This document shows, piece by piece, positions 26,572-36,062 of a DNA stretch of 64,000 nucleotides. Origin of the DNA: Sphingopyxis sp. GTDB taxonomy: Bacteria > Pseudomonadota > Alphaproteobacteria > Sphingomonadales > Sphingomonadaceae. Each line of letters opens with the position of its first letter. Within the stretch, counting starts at the first letter, position 1. The notes beneath the pieces are model-generated. The model was not told where the DNA came from. It did not search any database and worked only from the letters and a program-made list of their open reading frames with translations. The stretch lies in contig NZ_JAEMQX010000001.1 of assembly GCF_016463645.1 (NCBI RefSeq), positions 129,667 to 193,666 on the forward strand, given 5' to 3'. A program made the translations under genes and the position numbers.

Positions 26572-27609
26572 ATGGCGCAAAAAAGCAGCGATACGACCAC
26601 GATGCCGCGCACAACCCGGCCGACGATGGACGACGTCGCGCGCATTGCAAAAGTTTCAAAGCCGACGGTGTCACGGGTGTTGAGCGGAAGCCCGCTGGTC
26701 AGCGCGGATACACGCGAGCGTGTGCTGGCGGTCGCACGCGAGCAAGGATATGCGCTCAACCGTCATGCCCAGAAATTGCGGCGCGAACGCGCCAATGCGA
26801 TCGCGGTCGTGCTCGACTTCGGATCGCATCGGCAAGGCGCGATCGGCGACCCTTTCATTTTCGAGTTGCTCGCCGGGATTTCCGAGGCCCTGTCGGTCCG
26901 CGATCTCGACCTGCTGCTATCGCCGTCGGGGCTGGACACGATCGACGGCTTTGTCGATCTTTACCAGTCGCGCGGTGCCGACGGCTTCATCGTGCTCGGC
27001 CAAGGCGCGCGCGACGCGCTGCTGCAAAAGGTCGCCCGCAAGGATATTCCCATGGTGGTCTGGGGAGCGGTCAATGAAGCGAGCGCCTACTGCGCGGTCG
27101 GAAGCGATAACAGCCTTGGAGGACGCCTGGCCGGTGAACGCTTCCTTTTGCATGATCGCCGCCGCTGGCTGTTCGTCGGAAGCCGCCAGCACGAGGAAAT
27201 CCGCCTGCGCTTTGAAGGGCTGCAGGAAGCAGCCCGCAAAAATTCGGATGTCGAGATCGATGTTCTGTCGATCGAGTCCATGGCTTTTTCCGCGATTCAC
27301 GACCAGGCCAACGCCTATCTGAAAACCTGTACCGTCCGCCCCGACGCAGTCTTCGCCTTTTCCGATACCGCAGCGATGGCGGTTATCGGCGCTTTCAGCA
27401 AAGAGGGGCATTTGACCCCGCGCGACTATTCGCTCGTCGGCTACAACGACATTCCGCCCGCGGCGCATTTTACTCCGTCGATCACGACCATCGCCCAGCA
27501 GACCGGAGTCGCAGGCGCGTTACTGGTGGAGAAACTGATGCAAGCGCTGGACGGTAGCAGGCCCCGATCCGCAATGCTACCAACTCAACTTGTCACTCGG
27601 CAGACCTAG
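26572..27609 (+). CDS. LacI family transcriptional regulator
   Basis: 345 aa. Residues ~19-75 hold the LacI helix-turn-helix and hinge (MDDVARIAKVSKPTVSRVLSG, in which 21 residues are cut here as MDDVARIAKVS plus TVSRVLSG), followed by a periplasmic-binding-protein-like effector domain (VGSDNSLGGRLAG, GYNDIPPA). The ATG at 26572 gives a normal length; 26602 is an alternative. It is divergent from the sugar operon and probably represses it until a released sugar binds. Confidence 0.88.
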   Translation: MAQKSSDTTTMPRTTRPTMDDVARIAKVSKPTVSRVLSGSPLVSADTRERVLAVAREQGYALNRHAQKLRRERANAIAVVLDFGSHRQGAIGDPFIFELLAGISEALSVRDLDLLLSPSGLDTIDGFVDLYQSRGADGFIVLGQGARDALLQKVARKDIPMVVWGAVNEASAYCAVGSDNSLGGRLAGERFLLHDRRRWLFVGSRQHEEIRLRFEGLQEAARKNSDVEIDVLSIESMAFSAIHDQANAYLKTCTVRPDAVFAFSDTAAMAVIGAFSKEGHLTPRDYSLVGYNDIPPAAHFTPSITTIAQQTGVAGALLVEKLMQALDGSRPRSAMLPTQLVTRQT

Positions 27610-28069
27610 CTGGCCGGTCGTCATGGCAGCTTTAAAGCGATGGTCCAAATCGGATAAACGACCGGCATCAGGCGCGTAGCTGCCATCCTCGCGGGGGTAA
27701 ACGAACGACAGCTTATGGGCAGGCCCGCTGATTTCTCGAATGACCGCGATTAGGCGTATTCTGTTGAAAAACTCGGACGACGCACCTCATCCATGCCTCT
27801 TCCGTAATAAACATATAATAAGAACCCAATTGGCGATCCAAAGTTATGTAGCAATTAGAAATGTGCTAATATTTTTACTTGTGTCGAGGCGCCCAAAGCC
27901 GTGTGGATAGTTTTTCAACAGAATAAGGCGCATTCCCGACCAAATTCCATCGAAGCTCGACGTCTCGACGCTTGGCTTAGGAATCTGACGGACCGACATG
28001 CCTCTTGTGACGTCGTTGACCCGACATAAATGGCACCTACACCAAATGTGTGCCCAGGGAATGTCGGCT
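27610..28069. other. AT-richer spacer between sugar locus and island
   Basis: No gene is visible in these 460 bases. They contain the 169-bp inverted-repeat element described separately and mark the change from the sugar locus to the island block. Confidence 0.5.
27757..27925. mobile_element. MITE-like element, 169 bp with 17-bp perfect terminal inverted repeats
   Basis: The left end TATTCTGTTGAAAAACT (27757-27773) and right end AGTTTTTCAACAGAATA (27909-27925) are exact inverted repeats. The interior is AT-rich for this genome and codes for nothing. Ends of the type TTCTGTTGAAAAACT occur on several IS elements, so this is probably a non-autonomous derivative or a solo deletion of one. Flanking direct repeats are not clear. 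Confidence 0.7.
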
Positions 28070-28258
28070 TCAGGCTACCCAGACCAGCAGATGTTCACCT
28101 AGCGGCGGCAATGTCGGAGAGACACGAAATGGCTGAATCGGCTTGCCGGTGCACACGATGAATTGACCACGACCGGTCGCGCCGCGGAGCTGAATCGCAA
28201 CGGCATAGGCGTGGTCGAACGAGGCGAGCCGCGTCCGAAGGGGTGACAGGGCGGTCAT
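28070..28258 (-). CDS. Small conserved-looking hypothetical protein
   Basis: 62 aa starting MTALSPLRTRLASFDHAY; CCGGAG eight bases before the ATG supports translation. No domain recognised. It lies downstream of the GHKL ATPase gene as the last gene of the island's minus-strand series. Confidence 0.5.
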   Translation of the reverse strand: MTALSPLRTRLASFDHAYAVAIQLRGATGRGQFIVCTGKPIQPFRVSPTLPPLGEHLLVWVA

Positions 28259-28327
28259 GGATCACTCCGGCTGTGGGGGTAAGGGTAGAAGCGGACGCAA
28301 GGTCGCCAGCCTGTCATGGTCCGAATG

Positions 28328-30013
28328 CTATGCAGCGGTGGGCTCGGTTTCAGGATCAGCGGCTGCCAGATCGATTAGAACCTTGGCGACATCGGCCTTG
28401 AGGGTGAGTGTTCGACCCTCGGGGATCAGCCATTGGACATCGTCGCGGAAGGCCGATCGGATCTGTTCCAGAAGCGCCTCGTCCTTTCCGAGGAGGAGCT
28501 TGTTCGCCAGGTTACGCGCATCGCGGATGAAATCGTCATGCTGCCTGCCCCAGCTGTCGCTATCGCAATCCTCGTCATAAGTGAAGACCGCATCCTCGAT
28601 CAGCTGCGCGAGCGCCTGCGGCGTGACGATTGCGCCCTCCCGGACAAAAACATGTGCTTCGCCGATATGGCTGCTCGCGTTCGCGCAGACGAGCATATCG
28701 ACGGGAAGGCGAAGCGTGGCGGCGGGTTCATCGAGCCCGGCGCAGCGAACTATCGGAACATTAAGGGTGATCGCAGTCACCCAGCCCGATTCAACATGAT
28801 CGAGCATCTGGTCGTCGTCGGCATAGTGGAACAGTTCGCCCTCCCGTTCGACCGCAAAGGACAGGCGGGGGACGCGCGGAAGCACATCATACCATCGATA
28901 GCCGGCAAATTTGTCTTCAGCGAAGACAGGTCGGAAGCCGAGCTTCTCCTCGGTCAACACCTTCGCCGCGCATTGTTCGATATCGGCCTCGTGCCTGGGG
29001 ATCAGGATCATTGGGACAGCTTCGACGCGCTCGTCCTCGACGTAGGCATTGCCGTCCGCGGTTCGCGGGCGCCATGCACAGAGCCACGGGCTGGCTTCGG
29101 GAAGGCCAACGCCGAGCTCGGTAGCGCGCTTCCAGTCCTTGAACGACAGGCGATGTTGGCCTTTGAGCGCGATGGTCCGGAAAATGGCCGCCTGCACTTC
29201 AACCCGCAGATCGGCGAGTGCGGCATTCTCGACCATCTCCTTGCGCGCGGGCAAAACGAGCTGGAGCGAGGGCGCGTCGACGATGTCGATCCGGACCGTC
29301 CATTTCCGCCGTGCGTCGATTTCCCCGATGGCGGGCATGCGGCAGGGAACCTTGATGCCATGAAAATTGATGCGCGGATCGCTCGCGATGTCATAGGAAT
29401 CGCTGAAGATTCCGATCCGGCAGCCATGCCACTCTTCGATCCGGCAGGCGCCCTTGAGGAAATCCTCGCGCGGCAAGACTGCGCCCTGAAATTCGACGGG
29501 CAACGGGAAATGCTTCGCCGCTGCTTCGACCCGCGATTGGAGATTGGGCAACCATTCGGCGGGCATGGCAATGACGAGCTGTGTGCCTTTGCGGACCTCG
29601 TAGGCTTCGACCGTTAGGGGATTTTCGCCCTGCCAACCGTCCTTGGGAAACGTGACCGTCCATCCGGCATTGGCGGCTCTCGAGAAGGATCGCACAGTAA
29701 CGCGCTTGCCGGCGAGGCTGAACACACCCATTCCGGCAGGGTCTTCCCGCCGTGCGATCTGGTCGCTCCAGTCAGAGCGGCCCAGCGTCACGAAGGCGGC
29801 GGGATCATCGATGCCGGTGCCGTCGTCTGCAATAAAGAGGGCTGGATTGCCTTCATGCTCGCCGAGATCGACGGCGATTCGCTGCGCACCGGCACGGCGG
29901 GCATTCTGGAACAGCTCGTTGAGAACGTCGGTGATCGTCCCGTTGAAGAGGCGCGACACCTTAGTGATAAGCTGCTCGCCGACGGAAGGGCGGATTTGAG
30001 CGGGAAGCGTCAT
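28328..30013 (-). CDS. GHKL (Hsp90-like) ATPase of the island
   Basis: 561 aa from the ATG at 30013. The N-terminal Bergerat fold is complete: N-box ELFQNARRAGA (N37), DDGTGI (63-68) and GMGVFSLAG (94-102). The remaining ~450 residues have no recognised domain. ATP hydrolysis is expected; its client is unknown. CGGAG precedes the start, and the gene carries the purine-tract/stem-loop leader (30014-30076). Homologous combinations with DUF932, ParB-like and strawberry-notch genes are typical of sphingomonad islands. Confidence 0.75.
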   Translation of the reverse strand: MTLPAQIRPSVGEQLITKVSRLFNGTITDVLNELFQNARRAGAQRIAVDLGEHEGNPALFIADDGTGIDDPAAFVTLGRSDWSDQIARREDPAGMGVFSLAGKRVTVRSFSRAANAGWTVTFPKDGWQGENPLTVEAYEVRKGTQLVIAMPAEWLPNLQSRVEAAAKHFPLPVEFQGAVLPREDFLKGACRIEEWHGCRIGIFSDSYDIASDPRINFHGIKVPCRMPAIGEIDARRKWTVRIDIVDAPSLQLVLPARKEMVENAALADLRVEVQAAIFRTIALKGQHRLSFKDWKRATELGVGLPEASPWLCAWRPRTADGNAYVEDERVEAVPMILIPRHEADIEQCAAKVLTEEKLGFRPVFAEDKFAGYRWYDVLPRVPRLSFAVEREGELFHYADDDQMLDHVESGWVTAITLNVPIVRCAGLDEPAATLRLPVDMLVCANASSHIGEAHVFVREGAIVTPQALAQLIEDAVFTYDEDCDSDSWGRQHDDFIRDARNLANKLLLGKDEALLEQIRSAFRDDVQWLIPEGRTLTLKADVAKVLIDLAAADPETEPTAA

Positions 30014-30076
30014 GGGAATACTCCGGTTGCGCGGCAGCCTCATTGCCGCCGCACGTCCCCGCCTCCTTTCCTCCCG
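30014..30076 (-). promoter_or_regulatory. Island leader element, copy A (GHKL gene)
   Basis: On the minus strand a purine tract GGGAGGAAAGGAGGCGGGGA (30056-30075) is followed by a stem TGCGGCGGCA/TGCCGCGCA (30044-30053 with 30028-30036, one bulge), then CCGGAG and the ATG at 30013. Confidence 0.6.
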
Positions 30077-30123
30077 GCCGATGACGATCGGTCGCGAGCG
30101 ATTGAGTGCGGGCGGCTCAGGCT

Positions 30124-30600
30124 TCAGGCGGAGCGAAGTGCCTTCTCGGCCGCGGTTTCGACATAGATTTGCCGCGCGCGCCCGCGACGCCGTTTCCGGA
30201 TGCGGCCCTCAGCATAGGCCTCAGCCCATCGTTGCGCCTCGGCGGCACGCGCTCCGGCGGAGCATTCGTCCGCTTGCTCGAAGATCGTATAGGCGAGCGC
30301 ATATTGCTCGCGTTCCGGAAGCGCGAGCAGCGCCGAGGCGATGGGCAAGGTGCTTTCGTAGAATTCGAGAGCGTGGCGACCGCCGCCATGGTGCATCAGT
30401 ATGGCGAGCCGGCCCTTGCTACCGATCCCGGTCGGCCTCGCAATCATCACATCGTGCGAGGCATAGGTGACGGCGCCAAAACCATCGGGTTCCGCCGGAT
30501 AGAAAATGCGGTTATCACGATGGGGAAGCGGGTGCGCGAGAATCTCATATCTGTCGAAGTTCTCGACTTTCCGGATGTCATTATGTCCGATGACCGTCAT
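30124..30600 (-). CDS. Hypothetical island protein, basic C-terminus
   Basis: 158 aa, no recognised domain. The C-terminal part has an Arg/Lys-rich patch (RIRKRRRGRARQIYVE), so nucleic-acid contact is possible. AAGGG lies before the ATG. It is one of a run of minus-strand island genes of unknown role. Confidence 0.6.
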   Translation of the reverse strand: MTVIGHNDIRKVENFDRYEILAHPLPHRDNRIFYPAEPDGFGAVTYASHDVMIARPTGIGSKGRLAILMHHGGGRHALEFYESTLPIASALLALPEREQYALAYTIFEQADECSAGARAAEAQRWAEAYAEGRIRKRRRGRARQIYVETAAEKALRSA

Positions 30601-30674
30601 CGCAGGCCCTTTCTGCTGGGGTGAAGTAACTATGCCCAGGGCAGGCGCCTTGGGCGGCTCGTCGATGACGGCAA

Positions 30675-31136
30675 TCAGGCAGCCCGGAGGCTGTCGCGCT
30701 GACGCAGACCGAGGTCGATAGCTGAGAGGCTTGCGAACCCAGGTTCGACGGCATCAAAGATGCCGGTTAGGTCGTCGAGGTCGGCCCAGACGCAGGCGTC
30801 GCCCGGATCAGGATCGAGCTGGAAGACGATCGGTAACGAGTCCGCGGTCATCTCCCGGAAGAAGGTGCGAATGATCAGCCACTCGATCCGGCGTCCGACT
30901 GCCCCGACGCGCGAGGCAAGCGCCGTCCGCTCGACAGGGCGCATCGCGAGGTAGCGCTCGGGCGCAATGAGCGGAGCGATCCGAATGCAAGCAATACGAC
31001 CGGCGACCCCGGGCGCGTGAACGGTGCCGGCGCTCGCGATACGCTCCACCGCAACACCCTCGGCCGGAACCAGCGCGCGATAGACATAATGGGGCAGCGC
31101 CCCCGCGATGCGGGAACGCGAGACAATGACTTTCAT
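30675..31136 (-). CDS. Hypothetical island protein
   Basis: 153 aa starting MKVIVSRSRIAG. The ATG at 31136 has GAGGAGA eight bases upstream, which itself lies just past the stop of the preceding gene (31148), so the two are coupled. No domain recognised. Confidence 0.6.
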   Translation of the reverse strand: MKVIVSRSRIAGALPHYVYRALVPAEGVAVERIASAGTVHAPGVAGRIACIRIAPLIAPERYLAMRPVERTALASRVGAVGRRIEWLIIRTFFREMTADSLPIVFQLDPDPGDACVWADLDDLTGIFDAVEPGFASLSAIDLGLRQRDSLRAA

Positions 31137-31147
31137 CGACGTTCTCC

Positions 31148-31792
31148 TCAAGCGACCAGCCGCATCGGCGGCGTTCCGGGTTCGGCGAGGTGCAGTTCGC
31201 GCCGGATGCGCGCGGCGAGGCGGTCAGGCTCGAGCAGTTCGCCGACCGCGGCCCAGTGGTTGCGGTCGCCGCAATAATCCTTCCGCCCGGCGACGCGGCG
31301 GAACATCACTTCACGGCCGGATCCGATGCCAAGCCGGAGCTGGACATAGATTTCCTCGGTATGAAGGATGATCTCGCCGCTGACGGCAATACCGCCCTTG
31401 ATCGATCGAAGATCATAGGTGCCGTCCTCCATGCAAAGGGCCTCGGCAAGCCGCTTCAGGGCCTTTCGGCCGTCGCTATGGAAGAGCTTCTTTGCCTGCT
31501 CGTCGTAGCTGACACCCCTATGCGCCAGCACCACGAGTGCGGATTTGCCGCGCATGTCGGCGATGCGGTCCAAGCAGGCGCGCCGAAGCGCGGTGTCGCC
31601 GCCGCCCGTGGCGCCCGCAACGGCACCGAGATGCCGCGCGAGCAACAGTACTGCGGGATCGGTTTCGTCGGGATTGCCGGCATTTCGGCAATCCTTGATC
31701 GCCGCGATCAGCGCGTGGAGACAGGCCGGCAGCGTCGAGAGTGCCGAAGGATCGAGCGCCTGCTGGAAGCGGAACGCGATATCGTATGACAT
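31148..31792 (-). CDS. Hypothetical island protein
   Basis: 214 aa starting MSYDIAFRFQQALD. No domain recognised; the middle carries a conserved-looking SIKGGIAVSGEIILHTEEIYVQ segment (positions ~130-150) that may form a beta sheet. It carries leader copy B and is coupled to the next gene. Confidence 0.6.
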   Translation of the reverse strand: MSYDIAFRFQQALDPSALSTLPACLHALIAAIKDCRNAGNPDETDPAVLLLARHLGAVAGATGGGDTALRRACLDRIADMRGKSALVVLAHRGVSYDEQAKKLFHSDGRKALKRLAEALCMEDGTYDLRSIKGGIAVSGEIILHTEEIYVQLRLGIGSGREVMFRRVAGRKDYCGDRNHWAAVGELLEPDRLAARIRRELHLAEPGTPPMRLVA

Positions 31793-31853
31793 GGGACAGG
31801 TTCCTTCTCCGGACGCCTATTGCGCCCGCCCCTGTCCTTCCCTCTCTCCTCCC
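31793..31853 (-). promoter_or_regulatory. Island leader element, copy B
   Basis: Minus strand: purine tract GGAGAGAGGGAAGG, then a stem GGACAGG/CCTGTCC (31831-31837 with 31794-31800) whose loop contains the SD CCGGAGAAGG. Here the 3' arm lies between SD and ATG, so folding would sequester the start. Confidence 0.6.
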
Positions 31854-32084
31854 ATTTCGCAGGGATATTGAAGGCACCCCAAGTGCCCGCAGCCGCGATG
31901 TTCCACATCTGTCGATCGATGGCGAGCGGGAGGCAAGCGAGCGGGCGCCCCTCGGGCTCGGGTTCGTGCAGTGCACGTCGTGGCGCTGCAATTCATCGCC
32001 GAGAGGAGAATTTGCGCAGCCGACGATCGTCCGAATGTGCTAGATTACGTGCCTGCCCAAAATTGCGTCCCGCGGAGAATGACG

Positions 32085-32276
32085 ATGCGCGAACTGGACG
32101 AGGAAGAACGCCATCTATTGCGCGCGCTCGATGGCCCGCTTGCGACCGGCGATCTGATCACGATGGTCAGGGATCTCGGCGAAATCCTGCGCAATCGCGG
32201 CCATGTGATCCAGGCCAATGTCGCGGAGCTTGCCGCCGATCGGCTGGAAATGCTCGATGCGCGGTCGCAGGCTTAA
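32085..32276 (+). CDS. Small hypothetical protein on the opposite strand
   Basis: 64 aa starting MRELDEEERHLLRALDGP. GCGGAGA lies eight bases before this ATG; an ATG two codons earlier is too close to the SD. The protein is acidic and probably all-helical. It is the only plus-strand gene of the island apart from the excisionase. Confidence 0.5.
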   Translation: MRELDEEERHLLRALDGPLATGDLITMVRDLGEILRNRGHVIQANVAELAADRLEMLDARSQA

Positions 32277-32309
32277 TGGGAATTACGCCAAACATACCAA
32301 GGACCGGCT

Positions 32310-33011
32310 TCACCAGTCATGCTTCGGCAATGCCTCGACGCTGCCAGCGTCGCAGTCGAACAGGATATGGTCGAAGCCATGTGCACGAGCAAATCTCATC
32401 GCGGCAAGAAGATCGGCCGGTAGCTTGGCCTGCGCCGGCTCATCCACCTCGCGCGCCGGAACGAACCATCCGTATATGGTACTCGCAACATTGATCGGCC
32501 GGTCGGAGGTTGCCGCCGCGCACCATTCATCAAGCATGGCTGCCGTCGCAGTCGACAGATGCGCCGTGGCAATGACGCAATAGTGCCCGGTTTCGGGGCC
32601 CAGTGTCTGCATGTCGGCGAGTAGCGGATCGATATGGACGCGGTCAGTCTTGAGATTCTCGCTCGGATGATCATCGAAATAGATGTCCGCGATCGTTTGA
32701 TCGTCGAGCGTCGCCGGATCGCGCCCATCTTCGATATCGGACCACCACTCGCGGCAATATTCGGCGACTTCCGCCATCAAGGCTTTCTGAGTCAGCGCGG
32801 CATAATGGTTGGTGCCATGCTTATGATCGATTGAACCGATGTGGATGTCGAAGCCCCACGGAATCAATCCCCGCGCAAGGCAATCCTCGAACGCAGCGAT
32901 ATCCTCGATCACCGCGGCGCGGGCAGCGTCATCGAGGTCGGCCGGCGTTTCGATGGCGGCACGGGCACGAGCGAGCAGTTGCGCCAAGGCGCGGATGCCA
33001 ATGTCAGACAT
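32310..33011 (-). CDS. DUF5983-like island protein
   Basis: 233 aa. The C-terminal ~100 residues (HYCVIATAHLS ... DHILFDCDAG ... LPKHDW) resemble DUF5983, a family of unknown function common on plasmids and islands. An earlier segment FDIHIGSIDHKHGTNHYAAL is also conserved in such proteins as far as I recall. Function unknown. Confidence 0.6.
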   Translation of the reverse strand: MSDIGIRALAQLLARARAAIETPADLDDAARAAVIEDIAAFEDCLARGLIPWGFDIHIGSIDHKHGTNHYAALTQKALMAEVAEYCREWWSDIEDGRDPATLDDQTIADIYFDDHPSENLKTDRVHIDPLLADMQTLGPETGHYCVIATAHLSTATAAMLDEWCAAATSDRPINVASTIYGWFVPAREVDEPAQAKLPADLLAAMRFARAHGFDHILFDCDAGSVEALPKHDW

Positions 33012-33086
33012 GATATAATCCTGTTCGGCTGATGTGAGCCTGCGCCGGCACTCGGCGAACTACGGCGCTTGGGCATGCTGGATCGA

Positions 33087-33350
33087 TCAAATGACAATCG
33101 TTTGATCGATCGCGTCGATAACGCAGCGAATATCAGCTGCAGCCATTTCTAGGCGGCGCAGCGCTTCTTTCCGGCAATCACAGCCCTCGCTCGATGCTAG
33201 CTCAGCCATGAGAAAGGCAAAGAGCGGATCGCCCAAATCGTGGGTCTCCTCGATGCTTTCGATGTGGGCAAAGTCGCCTTCACCGTATGCGACGGCGCAA
33301 ATTCGCTGGAATGGATTCAACATCGTCGGAACCGTTTCGGCAATGGTCAT
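33087..33350 (-). CDS. Small hypothetical island protein
   Basis: 87 aa from the ATG at 33350 (MTIAETVPTMLNPFQRI). It continues YGEGDFAHIESIEETHDLGDPLFAFLM, an arrangement familiar from island proteins of unknown function. The SD (GGGAG) is only one base from this ATG, so the true start may be the Met ten codons later, or upstream in the same open frame, which runs to 33830. Confidence 0.5.
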   Translation of the reverse strand: MTIAETVPTMLNPFQRICAVAYGEGDFAHIESIEETHDLGDPLFAFLMAELASSEGCDCRKEALRRLEMAAADIRCVIDAIDQTIVI

Positions 33351-33537
33351 GCTCCCAAAGCAAGAAGGGACATGCCGGGCGTCCGGCATTGATCTCGCGA
33401 AGTGATGACCTTCACGAAGGATGAGGCCTGTCGGCGCGTGTCGATGACGTCCACGGAAAGGGAGCCTGGGCCGATATTCGTCGCATTCGGTAGCCAGCGA
33501 CAGCGCCGTTCGCGCCATCGTGGGGACCGATCGACAA

Positions 33538-33927
33538 TCATATCGGCGCGTCGGGATCGTCCATCGGCCTCGCGGTCGCGGCGCGCGAGAGGTCCGGAAT
33601 GCGCGGGTCGTTGTAAATGCAGTCGAGCGACATCGACAGCGCGTGGTGCTCCGCCCCCTCGGGTGTCGAAGCATCGATCGTATAGACTGCGCTCGCAAAG
33701 CAATCGTCGCCGCTGAAAAATGCGACATCGACAAGGTAGGTAGCGACGACGGCGGTTGAGACCGCGCCTCGGCAATGCCTGTCGATGAGGTCCGCGACGC
33801 TCGAACGCAGCCCATCGATGTCAGGGTCAAAATCTTCCCACGTCACATCGTTGGGGCATTCGTCGAGGAGATAGTTGGACATGAGGTCCTGCATCGTATC
33901 GAGCAAGCGGTAGCGCGCATCGGTCAT
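33538..33927 (-). CDS. Hypothetical island protein
   Basis: 129 aa, acidic, starting MTDARYRLLDTMQDLM, with GGAG nine bases upstream. No domain recognised. It follows the DUF932 gene. Confidence 0.55.
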   Translation of the reverse strand: MTDARYRLLDTMQDLMSNYLLDECPNDVTWEDFDPDIDGLRSSVADLIDRHCRGAVSTAVVATYLVDVAFFSGDDCFASAVYTIDASTPEGAEHHALSMSLDCIYNDPRIPDLSRAATARPMDDPDAPI

Positions 33928-33983
33928 GGCGGGTCTCCATGGGAAGGAAGCCGCCGGATCGAACGAACCGGCGGCTTCGGACG

Positions 33984-35177
33984 TCAGTGGGCGGTTTCGA
34001 GAAGCTTGCGGGCCTTGCCCTCGACTTCGAGCCGGCTGTCCTGGTTGGTCCTGGTGCGCGCAAAGGCCGTGATGCCCTGCACGAAATCATAGATCGTCTC
34101 AGGCGGGCGGCCCTCTTCATTGAGCACCGTCGCGACGATCTTTGCGGTTTCGGCCTTCGAGAAGCCGCGTTTGCGCAGGAACGTCTCGCGGTCCTCATCC
34201 TTGCGGGCGACGATGCGCTCGCGCGCGGTCTTGATGCCGCTCAGGAATGGCATCGGCGAAGAGTCCGCGAAATGCTCGAGCGCGGGCGCTGCTTCATGGG
34301 CGAAGCGGTTGGCTGCGAATTTCGAGTGGCGGATCTTCACCTCCTCGAAATTCTCGACGCCCCAGAGGTTGCGGTTCATGCACACGGCGCGCAGATAGAA
34401 GGTCGCCATGCCGAGCGTCTTCGCGCCGACCTCGGAGTTCCAGCAGTAGAAGCCGCGGAAATAGAGATCGGGATCGCCATTGGGTAGCTTGCCCGCCTCG
34501 ATCGGGTGCGTGTCATCGACCAGGAAGATGAAGACGTCGCGGTCGGAGGCATAAAGCGTCGTCGTGTCGCGTGTGACGTCGACATAAGGATTATAGTGCA
34601 TGCTCGACCAGTCGAGCACGCCGGGGACCTTCCACCGCGTTTGCCCGATGCCGTCGCCGGCGATCTTCATCACCGCTTCCACGAGCTCATAATCCCAGAT
34701 ACGGCCATATTCGGGCCCGGTCGCGGCGCGAAGTTCGGTCCGCCCGTCGTCGGTCTGCAGCAGTTTCACCTGCTCGCCGCGGTGCGCGACGAGGCCGTGC
34801 TGAAGATTGATGCCGGCAAGCGCAGCCGGAAGCTCGCGAAGATAGGACGCGGGCGCGCCGACGAGGCTGCAAAGCTGTCCGAATGCCCAGTTCGTCGGCG
34901 CAACGGGCCGCTCTTCGTCGGGGACCATCAGCGAGAGTCGCTCGGGGCTATCGCTCCGCGCCTCGACACGGATCGCCTTGCTGTCGACGACGCGCGCGGT
35001 TGCCCGGTCGGCGCGGGCGCGAACGACATCATAGAGATCGGTCAGCGAGAGGAAGCGCTCGTCGTCGGGACGCGAGAACCATTCGGACGAAACGCGGCCG
35101 ATGTTGCGGCCGCGGGAGATATCGACGCGATAGGCGCCGCCGACCGGACGGTCGGCAGCGGGGACAAGATTGGTCAT
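33984..35177 (-). CDS. DUF932 protein
   Basis: 397 aa. It belongs to the DUF932 plasmid/phage family: ALAGINLQHGLVAHRGEQV, YVDVTRDTTTLYASDRDVF and RAVCMNRNLWG are typical blocks. The biochemical role of the family is not established; it recurs with ParB-like and strawberry-notch genes on mobile elements, suggesting a part in replication, maintenance or anti-defence. It carries leader copy C, the best-folded of the set. Confidence 0.8.
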   Translation of the reverse strand: MTNLVPAADRPVGGAYRVDISRGRNIGRVSSEWFSRPDDERFLSLTDLYDVVRARADRATARVVDSKAIRVEARSDSPERLSLMVPDEERPVAPTNWAFGQLCSLVGAPASYLRELPAALAGINLQHGLVAHRGEQVKLLQTDDGRTELRAATGPEYGRIWDYELVEAVMKIAGDGIGQTRWKVPGVLDWSSMHYNPYVDVTRDTTTLYASDRDVFIFLVDDTHPIEAGKLPNGDPDLYFRGFYCWNSEVGAKTLGMATFYLRAVCMNRNLWGVENFEEVKIRHSKFAANRFAHEAAPALEHFADSSPMPFLSGIKTARERIVARKDEDRETFLRKRGFSKAETAKIVATVLNEEGRPPETIYDFVQGITAFARTRTNQDSRLEVEGKARKLLETAH

Positions 35178-35261
35178 GGGAAATCTCCGGCAAGAGTGGA
35201 ACGTCGAGCCGGACCGAAATCACTGACCGGCTCGCCCCGTTCCCACCCCCTTCCCTCCCGA
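35178..35261 (-). promoter_or_regulatory. Island leader element, copy C (DUF932)
   Basis: Minus strand: CGGGAGGGAAGGGGG, then a two-tier stem. The outer arms GTGGGAACG/CGTTCCAC are 35238-35246 with 35196-35203; the inner perfect arms CGAGCCGG/CCGGCTCG are 35227-35234 with 35205-35212. GCCGGAGA then precedes the ATG at 35177. Confidence 0.65.
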
Positions 35262-35393
35262 CCGGCAGTCAGATGGCGTGGTGCGCGCTCGTTTGGTCGG
35301 TACCGCGCCGGTTCGCCTTGAGCAGCCCTCAGGCGGTGCAGAACGTGACCGTCTTGCCATCGACGCCCATCAGCGAGGCAAGGAAAGACGTGG

Positions 35394-36029
35394 TCAGCCG
35401 AACGGCTTGCCATTCTCCACGAAGGTGTATCCGTTGGCGGTTATCGCCTCATCTACGGCCTGCTCGGACGTCAGATACTCGAATTCGCTTTCGAGGCGCC
35501 GATAGAGCCAGCGGGCAAGGTCGCGCAGTGCTTCGATGATGGTTTCTTCCGCGGGGGAACCGAAGGCGATCCCTTCGCGCTCGACCGCGATGTCCATGCA
35601 ATATTCATGGTAATAGCGACCGCGGTGGCGAATATCGGCGCTGAGCCGGTAGAAATGCTGGCGCTGGATGTAGCGAAGCGCATCGGCGATCTGGTGAAGC
35701 CTGGCATCCTGCGGCGCGTAGACCCGGATGGCTTTCGATGATCTGGGCCGATAGGCGTAGCTGCCGGCAAAGCTGGCGCCGTCTCCCTGGCTGGCAAAGC
35801 CCGTGAAGAATATCTGCGGCTCTTCGCGCTTTGTGCCTCCGACATGGGAAACCGGGTTGGTGCGAAGCGTGATACCGAGGATGTCGCAGATCGCCTCGAA
35901 GTCGCTGAAGACGAAGTCGTACCAGTCATGGTCGAAGGCGCCCTGACGATACCAGTCGCGCGCCTTGTCCTTAGCGCGCTCGTCCAGTTCGTCGAACTGA
36001 TAGACGGTGATGGGGATGATTTCGGGCAT
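35394..36029 (-). CDS. Hypothetical island protein, possibly of the 'antitoxin of toxin-antitoxin stability system' group
   Basis: 211 aa starting MPEIIPITVYQFDELDERAKDKARDWYR. The opening ('Y.FDEL...AKEKAR.WYR') matches, from memory, a plasmid family annotated as an antitoxin of a toxin-antitoxin stability system. No partner toxin is visible next to it, so that name should not be taken as function. Confidence 0.55.
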   Translation of the reverse strand: MPEIIPITVYQFDELDERAKDKARDWYRQGAFDHDWYDFVFSDFEAICDILGITLRTNPVSHVGGTKREEPQIFFTGFASQGDGASFAGSYAYRPRSSKAIRVYAPQDARLHQIADALRYIQRQHFYRLSADIRHRGRYYHEYCMDIAVEREGIAFGSPAEETIIEALRDLARWLYRRLESEFEYLTSEQAVDEAITANGYTFVENGKPFG

Positions 36030-36062
36030 TGCGGAAACCTCTCCGATTGGCGGCGCCGCGGT

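Noticed and set aside
28036..28056. GTGCCCAGGGA as a left att partner of 47405-47421
   Set aside because: Only nine bases match the core and no tRNA structure surrounds it.
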